Made by a program: the position numbers and the translations under genes. From Rhynchopus sp. YZ270_cl-10 (lineage: Eukaryota; Euglenozoa; Diplonemea; Diplonemida; Diplonemidae): a stretch of DNA of 64,000 bases. Location of the stretch: NCBI GenBank assembly GCA_964035575.1, contig OZ037907.1, positions 620,001 through 684,000 of the forward strand. The letters run 5' to 3'. The first letter of the stretch is position 1, and each line of letters begins with the position of its first letter. Below, piece by piece: positions 1-10,299 of this stretch. The notes beneath the pieces were generated by a model. The model had not been told where the DNA came from, made no database searches, and saw nothing but the letters and a program-made list of their open reading frames with translations.

Positions 1-168
1 CTCATGCTGACCCAACACCTCTATTATCTTGTTCGTGCACACACTGTCCTGCCGGGCCACCATCGCCCAATTGAGTCGGTCCTGCACCTCCACCACAGGC
101 GCAGCAGCACTATCGCTTATCATCAATGCCTCAAGCATCCAGTTCACCGGCGCAAATATACCCGCCAT
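1..168 (-). CDS. N-terminal fragment of an unidentified protein, cut by the window edge
   Basis: An ATG read on the minus strand at 168 opens a frame of 56 codons that stays open to base 1. The peptide begins MAGIFAPVNWMLEALM and continues with a mixed acidic and hydrophobic stretch containing VVEVQDRLNWAMVARQD. Codons are GC-rich like the other genes here, and the ATG sits just downstream of an AT-rich leader. No domain is recognisable in so short a piece. The rest of the gene lies to the left of the window. Confidence 0.55.
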   Translation of the reverse strand, partial: MAGIFAPVNWMLEALMISDSAAAPVVEVQDRLNWAMVARQDSVCTNKIIEVLGQHE

Positions 169-734
169 TTTTAAAATTTTCCTCCAGACCTAAAAGAACA
201 CAATGTCTGCAGGTTATGCGGTGTGTACTATCCTTTGGGTAAGATGGAGCGAAATCAGGGGATTATCGTGCGGTTCGCATTTAGTTGAAATCAACTAAAT
301 CTTTTTTTGGGAGGGGGAAAAAAAAAAAAAAGAGGGGATTTTTGCAGGGTATTTCCTAAATCCACTACCCGTCTCCCGAGATTTTTTCAGAAAAAGTTCC
401 GCGCTTTTTTTGCAAGGGGGGTTTTCAGGTGTTCCGCGGTTTTTTTGCAAGGGGAGAGTAGTCGTGGGAAGGAGCACAGGGTGAGGTAAAAATGTCCGAG
501 GAAAAAATATTCCGAACCTCGGAGCCCCGATCTTGCAAAATAACGCAAAAAAGTCCGGAAAAAAAGTTCACAGGCCAAAAAAAAATTCCGCCTGCGGCGG
601 GCACATTTCCCCCTTTTCCCTATGTTAGGGTAGCTGTATTTAAAGTGCCTATTTTTTGGTATTTTCCCGAAAAAAGTATGTTCGCTGTTCTGGATCGCTC
701 CAATCATTCAAATAAAGCAGTTTTCGGGAATTTT
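169..734. other. Gene-free AT-rich stretch
   Basis: Poly-A and poly-T runs and short open frames without coding character. No gene, RNA or element boundary is visible here. Confidence 0.5.
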
Positions 735-1080
735 TATTTTCACCGATGTTGGGTACCGTGCGCCTGCGGCGCTGCCTGTTCCTACCAGTTCCTACAGGCA
801 AACACTTGGCCCCTTTACCTTACACTGACGGGTTTTGACCAAAACCAAGGACTTGTCCATTTCGGCAAATTGACCCCACCACAGAACGGGCGGATTCCGA
901 AAATGCAAATGCCGGTGTTTTCGGGCATTTTCATGTTTTCAGGATCAGGGAGAGAAAATCTGGGTTGTGGGATTTACCTGGTCCCCTTTACCTTACACTC
1001 ATTTTGACCAACACCAAGAACTTGGCCATTTCGGCAAAGTGACCCCACCACAAGCCGGGATTGGCTCGGAAATACACCAT
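735..1080 (+). repeat. Dispersed repeat, two ~80-bp units preceded by a GC hairpin motif
   Basis: Bases 753-772 read GTACCGTGCGCCTGCGGCGC, a small hairpin (GCGCC-TGC-GGCGC). Two related units follow at 836-915 and 1003-1080, each running from TTTTGACCA through TTGGCCATTTCGGCAAA-type sequence to the core TGACCCCACCAC and, in the first, GGATTCCGAAAATGCAAATG. The same arrangement recurs at 11703-12040, and single units recur at 2255-2332 (reversed) and 12411-12496. Short open frames across it are not conserved between copies, so it is treated as non-coding. Confidence 0.7.
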
Positions 1081-1698
1081 AACTCAGTTTTCTGCACAAA
1101 AAACCCTAACGTTGCTCAGCGCGCTTTTTTTGCACCCGATTCCGGATTTTGAGATTTTGGGACCCCGATTTAGGAAATACCCTGGATTTTTGGGCACTTT
1201 TGGGGACCCCTCGCCCGACCCCCAGATGACTGGAATGATGGAACCATAAAATTTTTCTGCTCGCTGCGTACCGTACCCCTTATTTTTTTTGCCTGCGGCG
1301 CCATTTTCCTTTTTTGCTCCGCAAAAAAGGGTTTGTTGAGTGACTGTGTGGTGTAAACCAGCATTTTTACACCGTACCCTATTTTTTTTCGCCTGCGGCG
1401 CCATTTTTTTCTTCTTTTTTCATACGGCTAAAGAATCGCAGGGTGGCGTTCGCGAAGTTTGACGAATACAAGCGCGTGCAAAAAGTAGTTATGCAGTGGA
1501 GAAAGAATGGAAACCACCAACCCTGAACAGTACTTGACCTGCCTTTCCCGGGGGGAAAATTTTTTTTTATCAACTAAATCTGAGAAAATTGCGAATTTGA
1601 CGATAATGGGCTGAGCGAAACAGGCACTCCGCTAGGTACTAAAGTTCTGTTGATTGTCAACAGAACTTTTTGAAAATGGGGGAAAAAAGAAAAAAAAA
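1081..1698. other. Gene-free stretch with degraded repeat pieces
   Basis: It holds variants of the TACCGT...GCCTGCGGCGCC motif near 1268-1303 and 1373-1402, each interrupted by a T run, and a short inverted repeat near 1642-1662 (GTTCTGTTGA...TCAACAGAAC). No coding sequence is supported. Confidence 0.45.
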
Positions 1699-2136
1699 AC
1701 AAGTAATTGCTATCGGAAAAAAAACGGGGTGTGATGTGGAACTCCATCCTGTAGAAATAATCTACAACACGCCCAGCATTCTGCTCTTCTGCAGGTATGC
1801 TAACGCTCTTCGTAAGCTGCCAGACCCACTGGGACGCCAGCATCTGAAACGTTAAAGAAGGGGGGCTGTCCTCTTCGTCCAGCACCATCTGCTCGATAGC
1901 GTTGTTTGACGTCAGCTCGGCAGGCTCGGCGTGTTCCAGCTCGTTTTGTCCACAGGCTCCCCACATTGTCGTCGTCGTTGGAGCAGTGCGGAGGGAACAC
2001 AGAATGCACAGACTACAACACATCGATCACACCAGACACATCAGCACCTCCAGCAAATCGCCAGGATACTACGGTGGTTTCGAAAATCGCGCGGAGTTTT
2101 CCACATCACACCCGTTTTTCCTTAGCAATTACTTGT
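1699..2136. mobile_element. Inverted-repeat element enclosing a gene-like fragment
   Basis: The ends form an imperfect inverted repeat of about 45 bp: CAAGTAATTGCTA, then A-rich sequence, then GTGTGATGTGGAA at 1700-1743, and its reverse complement at about 2088-2136. Between them, the minus strand near 1800-1960 carries an open stretch with coding-like composition (for example NAIEQMVLDEEDSPPS and FQMLASQWVWQLTK), unlike the surrounding AT-rich DNA. This is what a small element carrying a captured host exon would look like, but the stretch could also be an exon of an unrecognised gene. No target-site duplication was found. Confidence 0.4.
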
Positions 2137-2254
2137 CCTTGTTGTTACTGTTGTTTTCAACCACCTTCCTTCAACCCTTGTAGGGATCAGTTGTAATTTT
2201 TTTCGCGAAAACATGAAATTATACATTTCAAGAGAACAAATTAAAAAGGGTCCT

Positions 2255-2332
2255 TATTTGCATTTTTGGACTCCGCCCGTGCAGTGGTGGGGTCAATCTC
2301 GAAAATTGGACAATTTTTTGACCACTTAATTT
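2255..2332 (-). repeat. Reversed copy of the ~80-bp dispersed unit
   Basis: Read on the minus strand it gives GGTCAAAAAATTGTCCA, TTGACCCCACCAC and a CCAAAAATGCAAAT end, matching the units at 836-915 and 11793-11876. It shows that the unit disperses in both orientations. Confidence 0.55.
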
Positions 2333-2630
2333 TTGAGAAATATGAGCCCGGTTGCTTATACGTGGGGCCCATTTTCGGCTAAAATTTTCCTCAAAATCTG
2401 GTTTTGTAAAATTGACCCTTTACTCCCCCCCACATCGATTTCAATACTATACCTTACTTCACCTACGGTTACCCTTACAGGGGGGGTGAAGGAAGGTAGG
2501 TTGAAAAGTTCTGCTAAGTGGTTCAGACCCGTTCTACCTGTCAAAAAAGCTCAGGAGAAGAAGATATGGAGAGGTGAGTGCTCAAACGTCCCAAAAAAGT
2601 CAAATTCGGGCGTTGGTAAAAAAAAAAGTT

Positions 2631-2655
2631 GCGTACCGTGCGCCTGCGGCGCAAG
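2631..2655 (+). repeat. Isolated copy of the GCGCCTGCGGCGC hairpin motif
   Basis: GTACCGTGCGCCTGCGGCGC occurs at 2633-2652 without the 80-bp unit that accompanies it at 753 and 11714, so the motif disperses independently or the flanks have decayed. Confidence 0.55.
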
Positions 2656-2732
2656 CATGTACCCCACCAACGTGGACCATCAACAGAATATTTTCAAAAT
2701 CGGAAATCCTAGCGGAGAGCCTGGAGCGAAAT

Positions 2733-2766
<34 letters not shown>

Positions 2767-2769
<3 letters not shown>

Positions 2770-2887
2770 TGTGGCTGACGACCCCAAAATAGCAGAAAGT
2801 AGCACAAAATAGCACCTCCCTTCAGCCGCACCAAAAAATCCAGATGCTCAGAATAGCAGAAAATAGCACCCCCTTTCAGCCACACCA
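2767..2887. mobile_element. MITE, TGGTGTG family, double unit
   Basis: Starts TGGTGTGGCTGACGACCCC and ends CAGCCACACCA, giving inverted termini. It is flanked by AAAAA on both sides (2762-2766 and 2888-2892), which matches the 5-bp duplications of better copies but is uninformative in an A run. The inside repeats AATAGCAG and AGTAGCAC blocks. A second terminus-like CAGCCGCACCA lies in the middle, so it looks like two units joined. Related copies are at 14854-14990 and 56798-56877. Confidence 0.65.
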
Positions 2888-3116
2888 AAAAAGGGAGAAA
2901 TCTTGAATATACTCCATGCCTCTCTCTGTACAGCCACACCCAAGAAAGTGCCCACCACTAAGACTATCCTGGGCTTCGTACATGCTGACTCACCAAGGTA
3001 GGTGTGGCAGGGGAGAAAAAAAAGAGGGGAGATAAGGTGGAGGGGGTTACGTTGTTAACTGTTTTGCTTTTTGTGGAGTGTGAGGGGGGAGGTTTTTGTG
3101 TCGACACTCTCCAAGT

Positions 3117-3152
3117 AGTTCCCCACCAAGGTACCTACCTTGGTGGGGAACT
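3117..3152. repeat. Perfect 36-bp palindrome
   Basis: A 17-bp stem (AGTTCCCCACCAAGGTA) faces its exact reverse complement around a central CC. It lies in gene-free DNA and could be a regulatory hairpin or the remnant of a tiny element; nothing else supports a function. Confidence 0.5.
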
Positions 3153-3625
3153 ATGGTCGGTGTTTCAACTGCATTTTTAAAATGCTGGCCGAAGCCTTTT
3201 TGTGCACTGTGTCGGTTGTGTGGAATAAAAACCCTCCAACCGGAGGGGAGAAAGTTACTTGTGTCTCTTCGTGTTGTTTAAGCTTCGTGTTGCATTGAAG
3301 TATCCACACAAAAGAAAAAGTGGAGTTGATAGTGCAAAAACGCCTCTGGGACGCAGTGCACTGACACTCCGCAGGTTATCGAACCCCCAGAGTGTTGGAA
3401 GTTGTTGACAGGGGAAACTGTAAGCAGTTTCCCCATCCTGATTGGGAAACACCTTTCCGGATACCCAGTGAAATGCGTTAACAAAACCTCCTGAAAATAA
3501 AAGAAGAAAAAGAAACACAGCTTCTATATGCTTTCCAATCAACACTAAAAAGACTCAAAAAGAGAACACAAAATCACGGGATGTTCAACACAAACTACAA
3601 ATCAAACTGGAGTGGGGGGGGGGGG
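3153..3625. other. Gene-free stretch with a tRNA-like dispersed motif
   Basis: Around 3310-3400 there is a segment with GATAGTGCAAAAACG, then ACGCCTCTGGGACGCAG, then GGTTATCGAACCCCC. Related segments occur near 43300-43360 and 47105-47170. The order resembles decayed internal Pol III boxes but no intact tRNA can be folded by eye. The segment ends in a G run next to the fold-back element. Confidence 0.35.
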
Positions 3626-4827
3626 TAGGGGATACGACTCCAGCCATTTTGGCTGGGACCAAACGCACGGAAAATTCATTTGGCATTATCTGGCCATCTC
3701 CAAGGCAACTGCGGGTGAAAAACACCCTCAGAGTGGGTCACAGGGGGCCTGTGGGTCGAAAAACGACCCAGAAGCCACCCCAGAATACAAAAAAATGGAA
3801 AAAAATAGTGAAAAAACGGCTTTTTTCACGTTTTGGCCACTTTGGGCAAAATAGCGATTTTTCGAGAAAAAAATCAAAAACCGGGATATTTTTTGACATC
3901 ACAAAGCCTCCTTTGGCACAAATATACCCCAAAAGTGGCCTGTGAGTCCATTCCAACCTGTTTTGGACATATTTGACACTTTTGGAAGTGTTTTTTTGGT
4001 GTTTTTAGGTCAAAAAAATGCCCAAGACGTCCCCAAGACATCCCCAAGACACTTTGCACACCCCCTGTTACGGTCATATTTTTTTCGTTTTTTTGCCTGA
4101 AACCCCCAAAATACCCCTCCCGGACCCCACATAGTCCCGAATATCCATCACACACCCACTCAGAGTGAGTAGAAGCACCCCAAAAAAAATATTTTTTAAA
4201 GCCCTTCAACTTCAACATGGATGCTGCCGAAACTGAAGCACAATTTTAGGGCTTTAAAAAATATTTTTTTTGGGGTGCTTCTACTCACTCTGAGTGGGTG
4301 TGTGATGGATATTCGGGACTATGTGGGGTCCGGGAGGGGTATTTTGGGGGTTTCAGGCAAAAAAACGAAAAAAATATGACCGTAACAGGGGGTGTGCAAA
4401 GTGTCTTGGGGATGTCTTGGGGACGTCTTGGGCATTTTTTTGACCTAAAAACACCAAAAAAACACTTCCAAAAGTGTCAAATATGTCCAAAACAGGTTGG
4501 AATGGACTCACAGGCCACTTTTGGGGTATATTTGTGCCAAAGGAGGCTTTGTGATGTCAAAAAATATCCCGGTTTTTGATTTTTTTCTCGAAAAATCGCT
4601 ATTTTGCCCAAAGTGGCCAAAACGTGAAAAAAGCCGTTTTTTCACTATTTTTTTCCATTTTTTTGTATTCTGGGGTGGCTTCTGGGTCGTTTTTCGACCC
4701 ACAGGCCCCCTGTGACCCACTCTGAGGGTGTTTTTCACCCGCAGTTGCCTTGGAGATGGCCAGATAATGCCAAATGAATTTTCCGTGCGTTTGGTCCCAG
4801 CCAAAATGGCTGGAGTCGTATCCCCTA
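3626..4827. mobile_element. 1.2-kb fold-back element with near-identical 580-bp arms
   Basis: Bases 3626-4205 are the reverse complement of 4248-4827 around a 42-base centre (4206-4247). The termini read TA-GGGGATACGACTCCAGCC and its mirror image, with TA at each outer end, as expected for insertion into a TA target (Tc1/mariner-like MITEs). Predicted peptides from the two arms are identical over long stretches, so the arms have diverged very little. There is no transposase frame. A nested palindrome (CCAGCCATTTTGGCTGG) lies inside each terminus. The element sits between two G runs, of about 13 and 23 bases. Confidence 0.85.
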
Positions 4828-4859
4828 AGGGGGGGGGGGGGGGGGGGGGGGTGAAACAT

Positions 4860-5741
4860 TAAGGATTTATTTGTTTTTGAAACCCCCTTTTTTCCCCGTA
4901 TATTTTGTGTTGCGGTGGGGGGGGGGACCGTGGGGGCTTGTACTCAGGGGAGATTTGGGTAAATACACAGGGTAAAAAACCCTTCTTGAAAGACAAATGA
5001 ATCTTTCAAGTGAAAAAAAAAAAAAACAAAAAAAAAAACTCGACTCTTACAGTCGCCAACTGATCTTGATTACTCGACTAGAAAAAGGGGGAAGATTATT
5101 TTCGTTGAACGCAGCCAAAAACAGTGTATGAGATCTGAATTTTTGGCGCAAGTGATTTTTAAAGGGGAGGAGAAAATAGTCGGTATCAGGCGATTAAACG
5201 TTGGCTTTATTACTCGAGTTTCTAATAACACTACGTGTAAGGAAAAAAAAAAACAAATACTAAAGGGAGAAACAAAAGCAATAATCAAACTGTGTGTATA
5301 TTTTTTTGTGTGATAAACATACACGATGGTCCCCTTCCCCTCCTCCTCCCCAAATGTCCAGTATTAATGAAGGAAAGTGCGTCGCATGTTTTAGAAGGTT
5401 CACCTATAGGATGAGCAATAGGCGAATGAAAATAATAATAATAATGAGGTTTTGAAGGAAAGTGCTGGACAGTGCTGGACACACTGCTTATAGGCAGGAT
5501 CGATGAGTCTTGTCGAACATAAAGGAAATATTGGTATAAAAGAAACACATTATAGATGTCGAAGGACAGCTCAGTGTTTTTTTTTTTTTGCAGCACAATC
5601 ACTTCAAAAAAAGAAAACACCACCCCCCATTACCCCCTGCATGCTGTCAGTGGAAGACACAACACAGCCAGCATTCTCCCCCACCCCCTACCCCCTAACT
5701 TCGTATCGTAACCCTCACGGGAAAAAAATAAAATCACACCC
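4860..5741. other. Gene-free stretch downstream of the SR-rich gene
   Basis: AT-rich with several A and T runs. It probably includes the 3' UTR of the minus-strand gene ending at 5742. No conserved open frame is visible. Confidence 0.4.
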
Positions 5742-8093
5742 CTAAAACGCACTCCCTTCTCTCCTCCTCCGTCTTGAAGACCTTGGTGACTGGCTTCTTG
5801 AGGATGGGGCGGGGTGAGAGGTCTTGCTTGCAGCACCCCACATAGACCCCTGCGCAGGGCTGAGGGGTGTGGTCGGCGAGAGCGAGGATGGGGGTCTGCA
5901 GCTGAGCTGTGGGGCGGCTTTGTACGTTGTGCTGTCGCGGGGTGCGCGACGGCTGCTGCTGCTGCTGCGTGGGGACCCACCACCACCACCACCACCACCA
6001 TGCCGTGAGCTTGTACTCCCATGTGAGCTCCGCCGCCGCCTCCGTGAAGACTTCTTTGAACGCGACCGAGACCGTGACCGAGAGGACCCTCTACTGCTCG
6101 CGCTCGTGCTCGAACGGCGTGACCGTGACCGAGATGACCTTCTCCTCCGCTGGCTGCCCACCGACTCACGGTGCGAAGCCGGCAGGTTGCGCATGTGTGG
6201 CGGAGTGTCGAAGCGTGCCGGCACGACGTCCCCTTCAGCCTCGCTGCCTTTGTGGGTATAACGTTCGTATCCGGCGAGACCACCTCGGGAGCTGTGAGAA
6301 GGGGTTTAAAGAAAAACGTTTTGTACGACCGTCAGAAAAGCAAGACCTAAGGAGTGCCCTGCGGGCGACACCACTAGATGAAAAAAAAAAAAAATCTGCT
6401 GTGAATAGCCCTTTGCACAGTGAGCCACACTATTCCCAACTAAGGATCACCCAGGACACCAAATGGGGACAATATAAATTTCGCTTACATTTTAAAAAGG
6501 GTTATACCTGTCGTCGTGCGCACTGGAACGCCGCCTCCTCCTGGAAGACCCCCTCCGCCCTCTACTGCTGCCTCTGCTGCCTCTGCTGCCCGCACTGCTC
6601 GACCGCCCCGACCTGCTCCCCCCACGCGAGCTTCTCGACCCTCCCCTCGACCGCGACCGTGAACGTCCCTCCCGCCGCCTACCCCCTTTGCTTCCACTCC
6701 TACTCCGCCCACTCCGTGCACTCGCAGCACGCCTTCTGCGCCTGCTCTGCTCCTCCTCCTCATACCTCCCACTCGCCGCCACCGCCCTTGCGTAGTCCAC
6801 CGCCATCGGCTCCTCCTTCTCTCTGTACACCTGGTACCCTGGGGGTGGAAACGACGACGGCGCTGGCGGTCTCATTGACGTAGACGCTGCCCGCGGGTGC
6901 TGAGGGCTATACAAGGGGGTGTCATACGTCTTCAGCAGCGGGGTGAACGAAGGGGACATCGCTGGGGGTGTCGCGCCGCCCCCATACCCTGGCGAGGACG
7001 TAGCGCCACCCCCTCCGTACCCTCCGTACCCTGGCGACACAGCCTCCCTCACCTCTCCATACGACATCGGCTCACCCCCATACCCTGGCGATATTGGACT
7101 CCCATACCCCACCCCTCCTCCTCCTCCTCCTCCTCCGTACCCAGGAGACACCCTCTCCCCATACCCAGAGGCACCTCCACCTCCACCTCCACCATGCACA
7201 GAACGCTCATACGGGTCGTGGTGCAGCTCGCTGGGATATTCGCGCTCTGTAGACGCGATGTGCTCCTCTGGGTACCTCCTCTGCTCCCTTTCTACACTGT
7301 AATGCCGTGCTGGATGGCCTGGTGGTGGTTCATATTGCCAACGACTCTGTGGGTTGTCATATTCATTTCTATTCCCCCGAATGCTCGCAGCAGCACGCTC
7401 CCCTTCGACAACGTCACCAAAGTCAAGCAAACGCGGTGACGACGTAGCCTCGGGAGACACCCCCCTCCGCGCACTCTGCAACTCCACTGATGCCGTAGCA
7501 TCCATCTCCGGCGTGCGGATTCCATAGCGCTTCTCAGGAACCTGCGGGCTTTGTTGCGACCGATTTTCATACCACACCCCTTTTTGGGCACCCAATTTAC
7601 CCCCCGAATCATACACCGGCTGAGTAAGAAGGTGCACATTGTGTCTCTCATCTGCACTACTGTACTCCCTCCCCAGAGACGGAGAGGGTGCAATCTCCTC
7701 CCGAGGTGGCGAGGTGAAGGCAGTGGGTGTGGTTTGTTTCTGATCTCTTTGGACGGACCGTTCATTTCTGCTTCTGCTCCTGCTTCTGCTGGGGCTCCTC
7801 TGCTCTGACTCGCGCCTAATAGAGTCAAGCTCCTCATGCATTTCATCAATCCTATCGAGAATCCCTTCAACCCTCCCTTTTACCTTATCATGGTGCCGTG
7901 GAGGAGACGCCTCTGTGCTAAGTGCAGTGCTAGTAGGCGGCGGCGCGTCTACCCCCACCTCAGGCCAAAAAGAACGTTTCTCTCTCTGTGAATTTTCCCG
8001 CGCCGGGGAGGTTTGTGTACCACTCATATACCCTGTGCGAGCCTTACGTATATCATGCGCTTCCTTCGCTTCGGGGCTTGTTTGGATTGACAT
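5742..8093 (-). CDS. Arginine/serine-rich (SR-like) protein with Gly-Tyr-rich linker
   Basis: Two exons, 8093-6508 and 6291-5742, separated by a 216-bp intron (AG|GTATAA...TTCTCACAG); the frame is kept across the junction and gives 711 residues. The N-terminal part has a short predicted coiled coil (GRVEGILDRIDEMHEEL) followed by an SRSRSRSR patch. The middle has GYGGGG and PGYGG repeats. The C-terminal 250 residues are dense in RS and SR dipeptides and arginine runs, continuing into exon 2. SR-rich tails are typical of nuclear proteins acting in pre-mRNA splicing and are usually regulated by phosphorylation. No RRM or zinc finger is visible, so it may be an SR-related scaffold rather than a classical SR factor. 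Low-complexity sequence limits certainty about function. Confidence 0.78.
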
Positions 8094-8247
8094 TTTAGAT
8101 TAAAAAAGTGTGGTAAAATTGAGGTGGAGGGGGGAGTGTAATCAGACCCCTCCAATTCTTTCCTCCCCCCGCTGATTTTTTGGGTAGAGAGTTTGGGAGG
8201 TGGAAGGGGAGGTCAGAGACAACATTTCCATAAGTTTGTTGTCAGTG

Positions 8248-8472
8248 ATGGATGTCATTTCCCCAGCCAGAGTTTGTAATTTTGGCATGTACGATGTAGT
8301 GTTCGAGCATGTGCATGGTGTAGCGCGGGTACGTGAAAGGTATTATAGCCCAGGTGCGCCAATGGACCAGAGGCCCCGTGAGGAGGAGATGGCAGATGCG
8401 GGAAATATGGATCCTGGAGTCCTACATCCATTTCGAGGTTTATATCTAAAAAAAAATAGGGGGGGGTATTGA
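8248..8472 (+). CDS. Possible small plus-strand gene or exon
   Basis: An ATG at 8248 opens 74 codons ending at a TGA. The peptide is MDVISPARVCNFGMYDVVFE..., with a balanced, acidic composition (for example REEEMADAGNMDP). The frame is also open upstream to 8200 without an ATG. The stretch is clearly more GC-rich than its flanks. It could be a small gene, an exon of a larger plus-strand gene, or a relic. The opposite strand is also open, but its peptide is Pro/His-rich as expected of an antisense shadow. No family is recognised. Confidence 0.3.
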   Translation: MDVISPARVCNFGMYDVVFEHVHGVARVRERYYSPGAPMDQRPREEEMADAGNMDPGVLHPFRGLYLKKNRGGY

Positions 8473-8790
8473 AAATGTGGCTTCTATTATTGAGCTTCGC
8501 TTTATTTGAAAACTTGGAAAAAAAATTCACGTGTCGCAACAGAATATATCCACGCCACGTCCACCCCCTCCAGCTTTCTTCCACTTCGCAGTTTTATTTA
8601 TATCTAGATGAAAACGGAAAATTTGAAAAGATGAATGTGCCTCATATGCTTTCAAGGATTACGCCAAATCTCAGAGTAAATGGATTAACAGTGGATCAGA
8701 CGGCTCATTGAATCACGCTACAAAAGCACCCCTCCCTGCTCCATACCCTGAAATCTTTAAGGGGAAAAAGAAAACGAAAAAAAAGGTTAA

Positions 8791-10299
8791 TTAGAATCCC
8801 TTCCCTAGGCCAGCGATGTAGGCGTTGCTGTACCATTTGTAGGGATCGAAGCCCCAGTCGTCGAGGCTTTTGACTTCTGGGATTCTTCCGTATGTGGCGT
8901 AGGTAAGACGGAGGGCGAGGCGGCACCAGTTGGAGGAGTAGGTGCAGATCCATTTGGGAGACTGCATCATGAACCAGAGGTTGCGGAGGGAGTGTACCGT
9001 CCAGAGCTCTGCATTGACGTGGAGGTATTTCCCTTGGCGTGCACGGCGGGCAAACTTCTTCGGGTCGTTGTGAATCTGCAGGTCCATCCCGGTCCGGTTC
9101 CACCTCGTCCACCCCCACTCATACGACGACGCAACCTTCTTGTCCGCCACCACCTCCGCCGTCACCGTCGGGTCATTCGTTTGCAAGAAAAACCTCTTCG
9201 TCTTTTCGCCAAATGCCTTTGAAACGTCAATGTACTCTTGAAGGCCAAAAAACCGGTTCATCTCTGGCTCCTTTAGCTTCCCTCTGCGGACGTGAGCGTT
9301 GATGACGGGTTGGTCAAAGAAAGGGTCGTTAAAGTCGTTGGTGAGAACTGCGTTGAGGGGTTCGGTGGGTTGGAGGAGGAAGAAGACGAGCTGGCTGGAC
9401 CACCAGAGGTGAGAGCGGGGCTGCGAGAGGTTGAAGGGTATCGTGCGGAAGGCGTCGCAGGAGTGCTTCGCCCACATCGTTTCGTGGGCACCGCTTTCGG
9501 TACTACCACAGTTCCCGCATAGACACGATCCCCCGGGACCACAGGTAGGTGGTTCCTGCAGTGGCACAGCACGCTTCATGCGTTTGCATAGTTGCGCTTT
9601 GGAGTCGTGCGATTTAGAGCAAAAGTCGCGTGCACACACTGTCGTCTTCTTGAAATAGCAGTGGTCATTGCTGTCTGGGCAGACACTTTCATCTGCAAAC
9701 AGAAACTCTCCGTTCATCGTCGCAAAGGGCACCCCAGCACGCAGTGCGTTGTCCAACCCACACATCTGCGAATGGTAGCGCGACCCCATACCCTGAAAGA
9801 TCCGCGAGAAGTAATACAGCGAGGACCCACACTCTGTGCAAAACTGGTTTCCATAGATGTGCAGCTGCGCCTCGAGCATGATGGGGTCCGCCCGTACACC
9901 CTCTGCATCAAGATTGATCACCGCCGAATAATGTTCGGCAAACCCCTTCGTACACTCTGTCTTCAACGCCTTATCGACCCTCTCTTTTAACCACCCTGGT
10001 GCACGCTGTATTTGATATTCAAACCATTTTATCGTACGTTTTTTAGGCATTTCTTTGTGTTGTACGTTAATTGTCTCAGATTGGTCTTGAAGCAGTGAAG
10101 TATATCTGTCTGCGTTAAGTGCATTTACCCCCTCAGTAGTTACTGCAGCAACCCCATCGATTTGTTCATGCGGGTCTTCATTCACTCCAGGTATAACCAT
10201 CCCCTGTGGGATCGGTGTCATATTTATATTGACTACTCCTGACAGCCCAAAAGCGACAACAACCAGCAAAGCCCCTGCAGCGAGATGTCGGGTGCACAT
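8791..10299 (-). CDS. GT23 fucosyltransferase-like type II membrane protein (FUT8/NodZ-like)
   Basis: Single exon of 502 residues. Residues 6-24 are a hydrophobic signal anchor right after the start, giving a Golgi-type type II topology. The catalytic part shows the family motifs: HVRRGK at 336-341 (FUT8 HVRRTDK, binds GDP-fucose), FLQTNDP at 371-377 (FUT8 'ATDDP'), and CTYSSNWCR at 452-460, close to the FUT8 CTFSSQVCR peptide. Cysteine-rich spacing at 207-265 suggests disulfides in the lumen. The protein stops about 40 residues after the last motif, so the C-terminal SH3 domain of animal FUT8 is absent. It probably transfers fucose from GDP-fucose to a glycan or protein; acceptor and linkage cannot be read from sequence. 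GT23 membership is well supported by the three motifs in the right order. Confidence 0.88.
   Translation of the reverse strand: MCTRHLAAGALLVVVAFGLSGVVNINMTPIPQGMVIPGVNEDPHEQIDGVAAVTTEGVNALNADRYTSLLQDQSETINVQHKEMPKKRTIKWFEYQIQRAPGWLKERVDKALKTECTKGFAEHYSAVINLDAEGVRADPIMLEAQLHIYGNQFCTECGSSLYYFSRIFQGMGSRYHSQMCGLDNALRAGVPFATMNGEFLFADESVCPDSNDHCYFKKTTVCARDFCSKSHDSKAQLCKRMKRAVPLQEPPTCGPGGSCLCGNCGSTESGAHETMWAKHSCDAFRTIPFNLSQPRSHLWWSSQLVFFLLQPTEPLNAVLTNDFNDPFFDQPVINAHVRRGKLKEPEMNRFFGLQEYIDVSKAFGEKTKRFFLQTNDPTVTAEVVADKKVASSYEWGWTRWNRTGMDLQIHNDPKKFARRARQGKYLHVNAELWTVHSLRNLWFMMQSPKWICTYSSNWCRLALRLTYATYGRIPEVKSLDDWGFDPYKWYSNAYIAGLGKGF

Noticed and set aside
2333-2812. 159-codon plus-strand open frame
   Set aside because: It crosses the GC hairpin motif, a poly-A run and a MITE, with no coding signature.
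3612-4859. Paired identical open frames of 72-114 codons in the fold-back arms
   Set aside because: They come from mirror-image arms, are Phe/Lys-rich and have no domain or start context.
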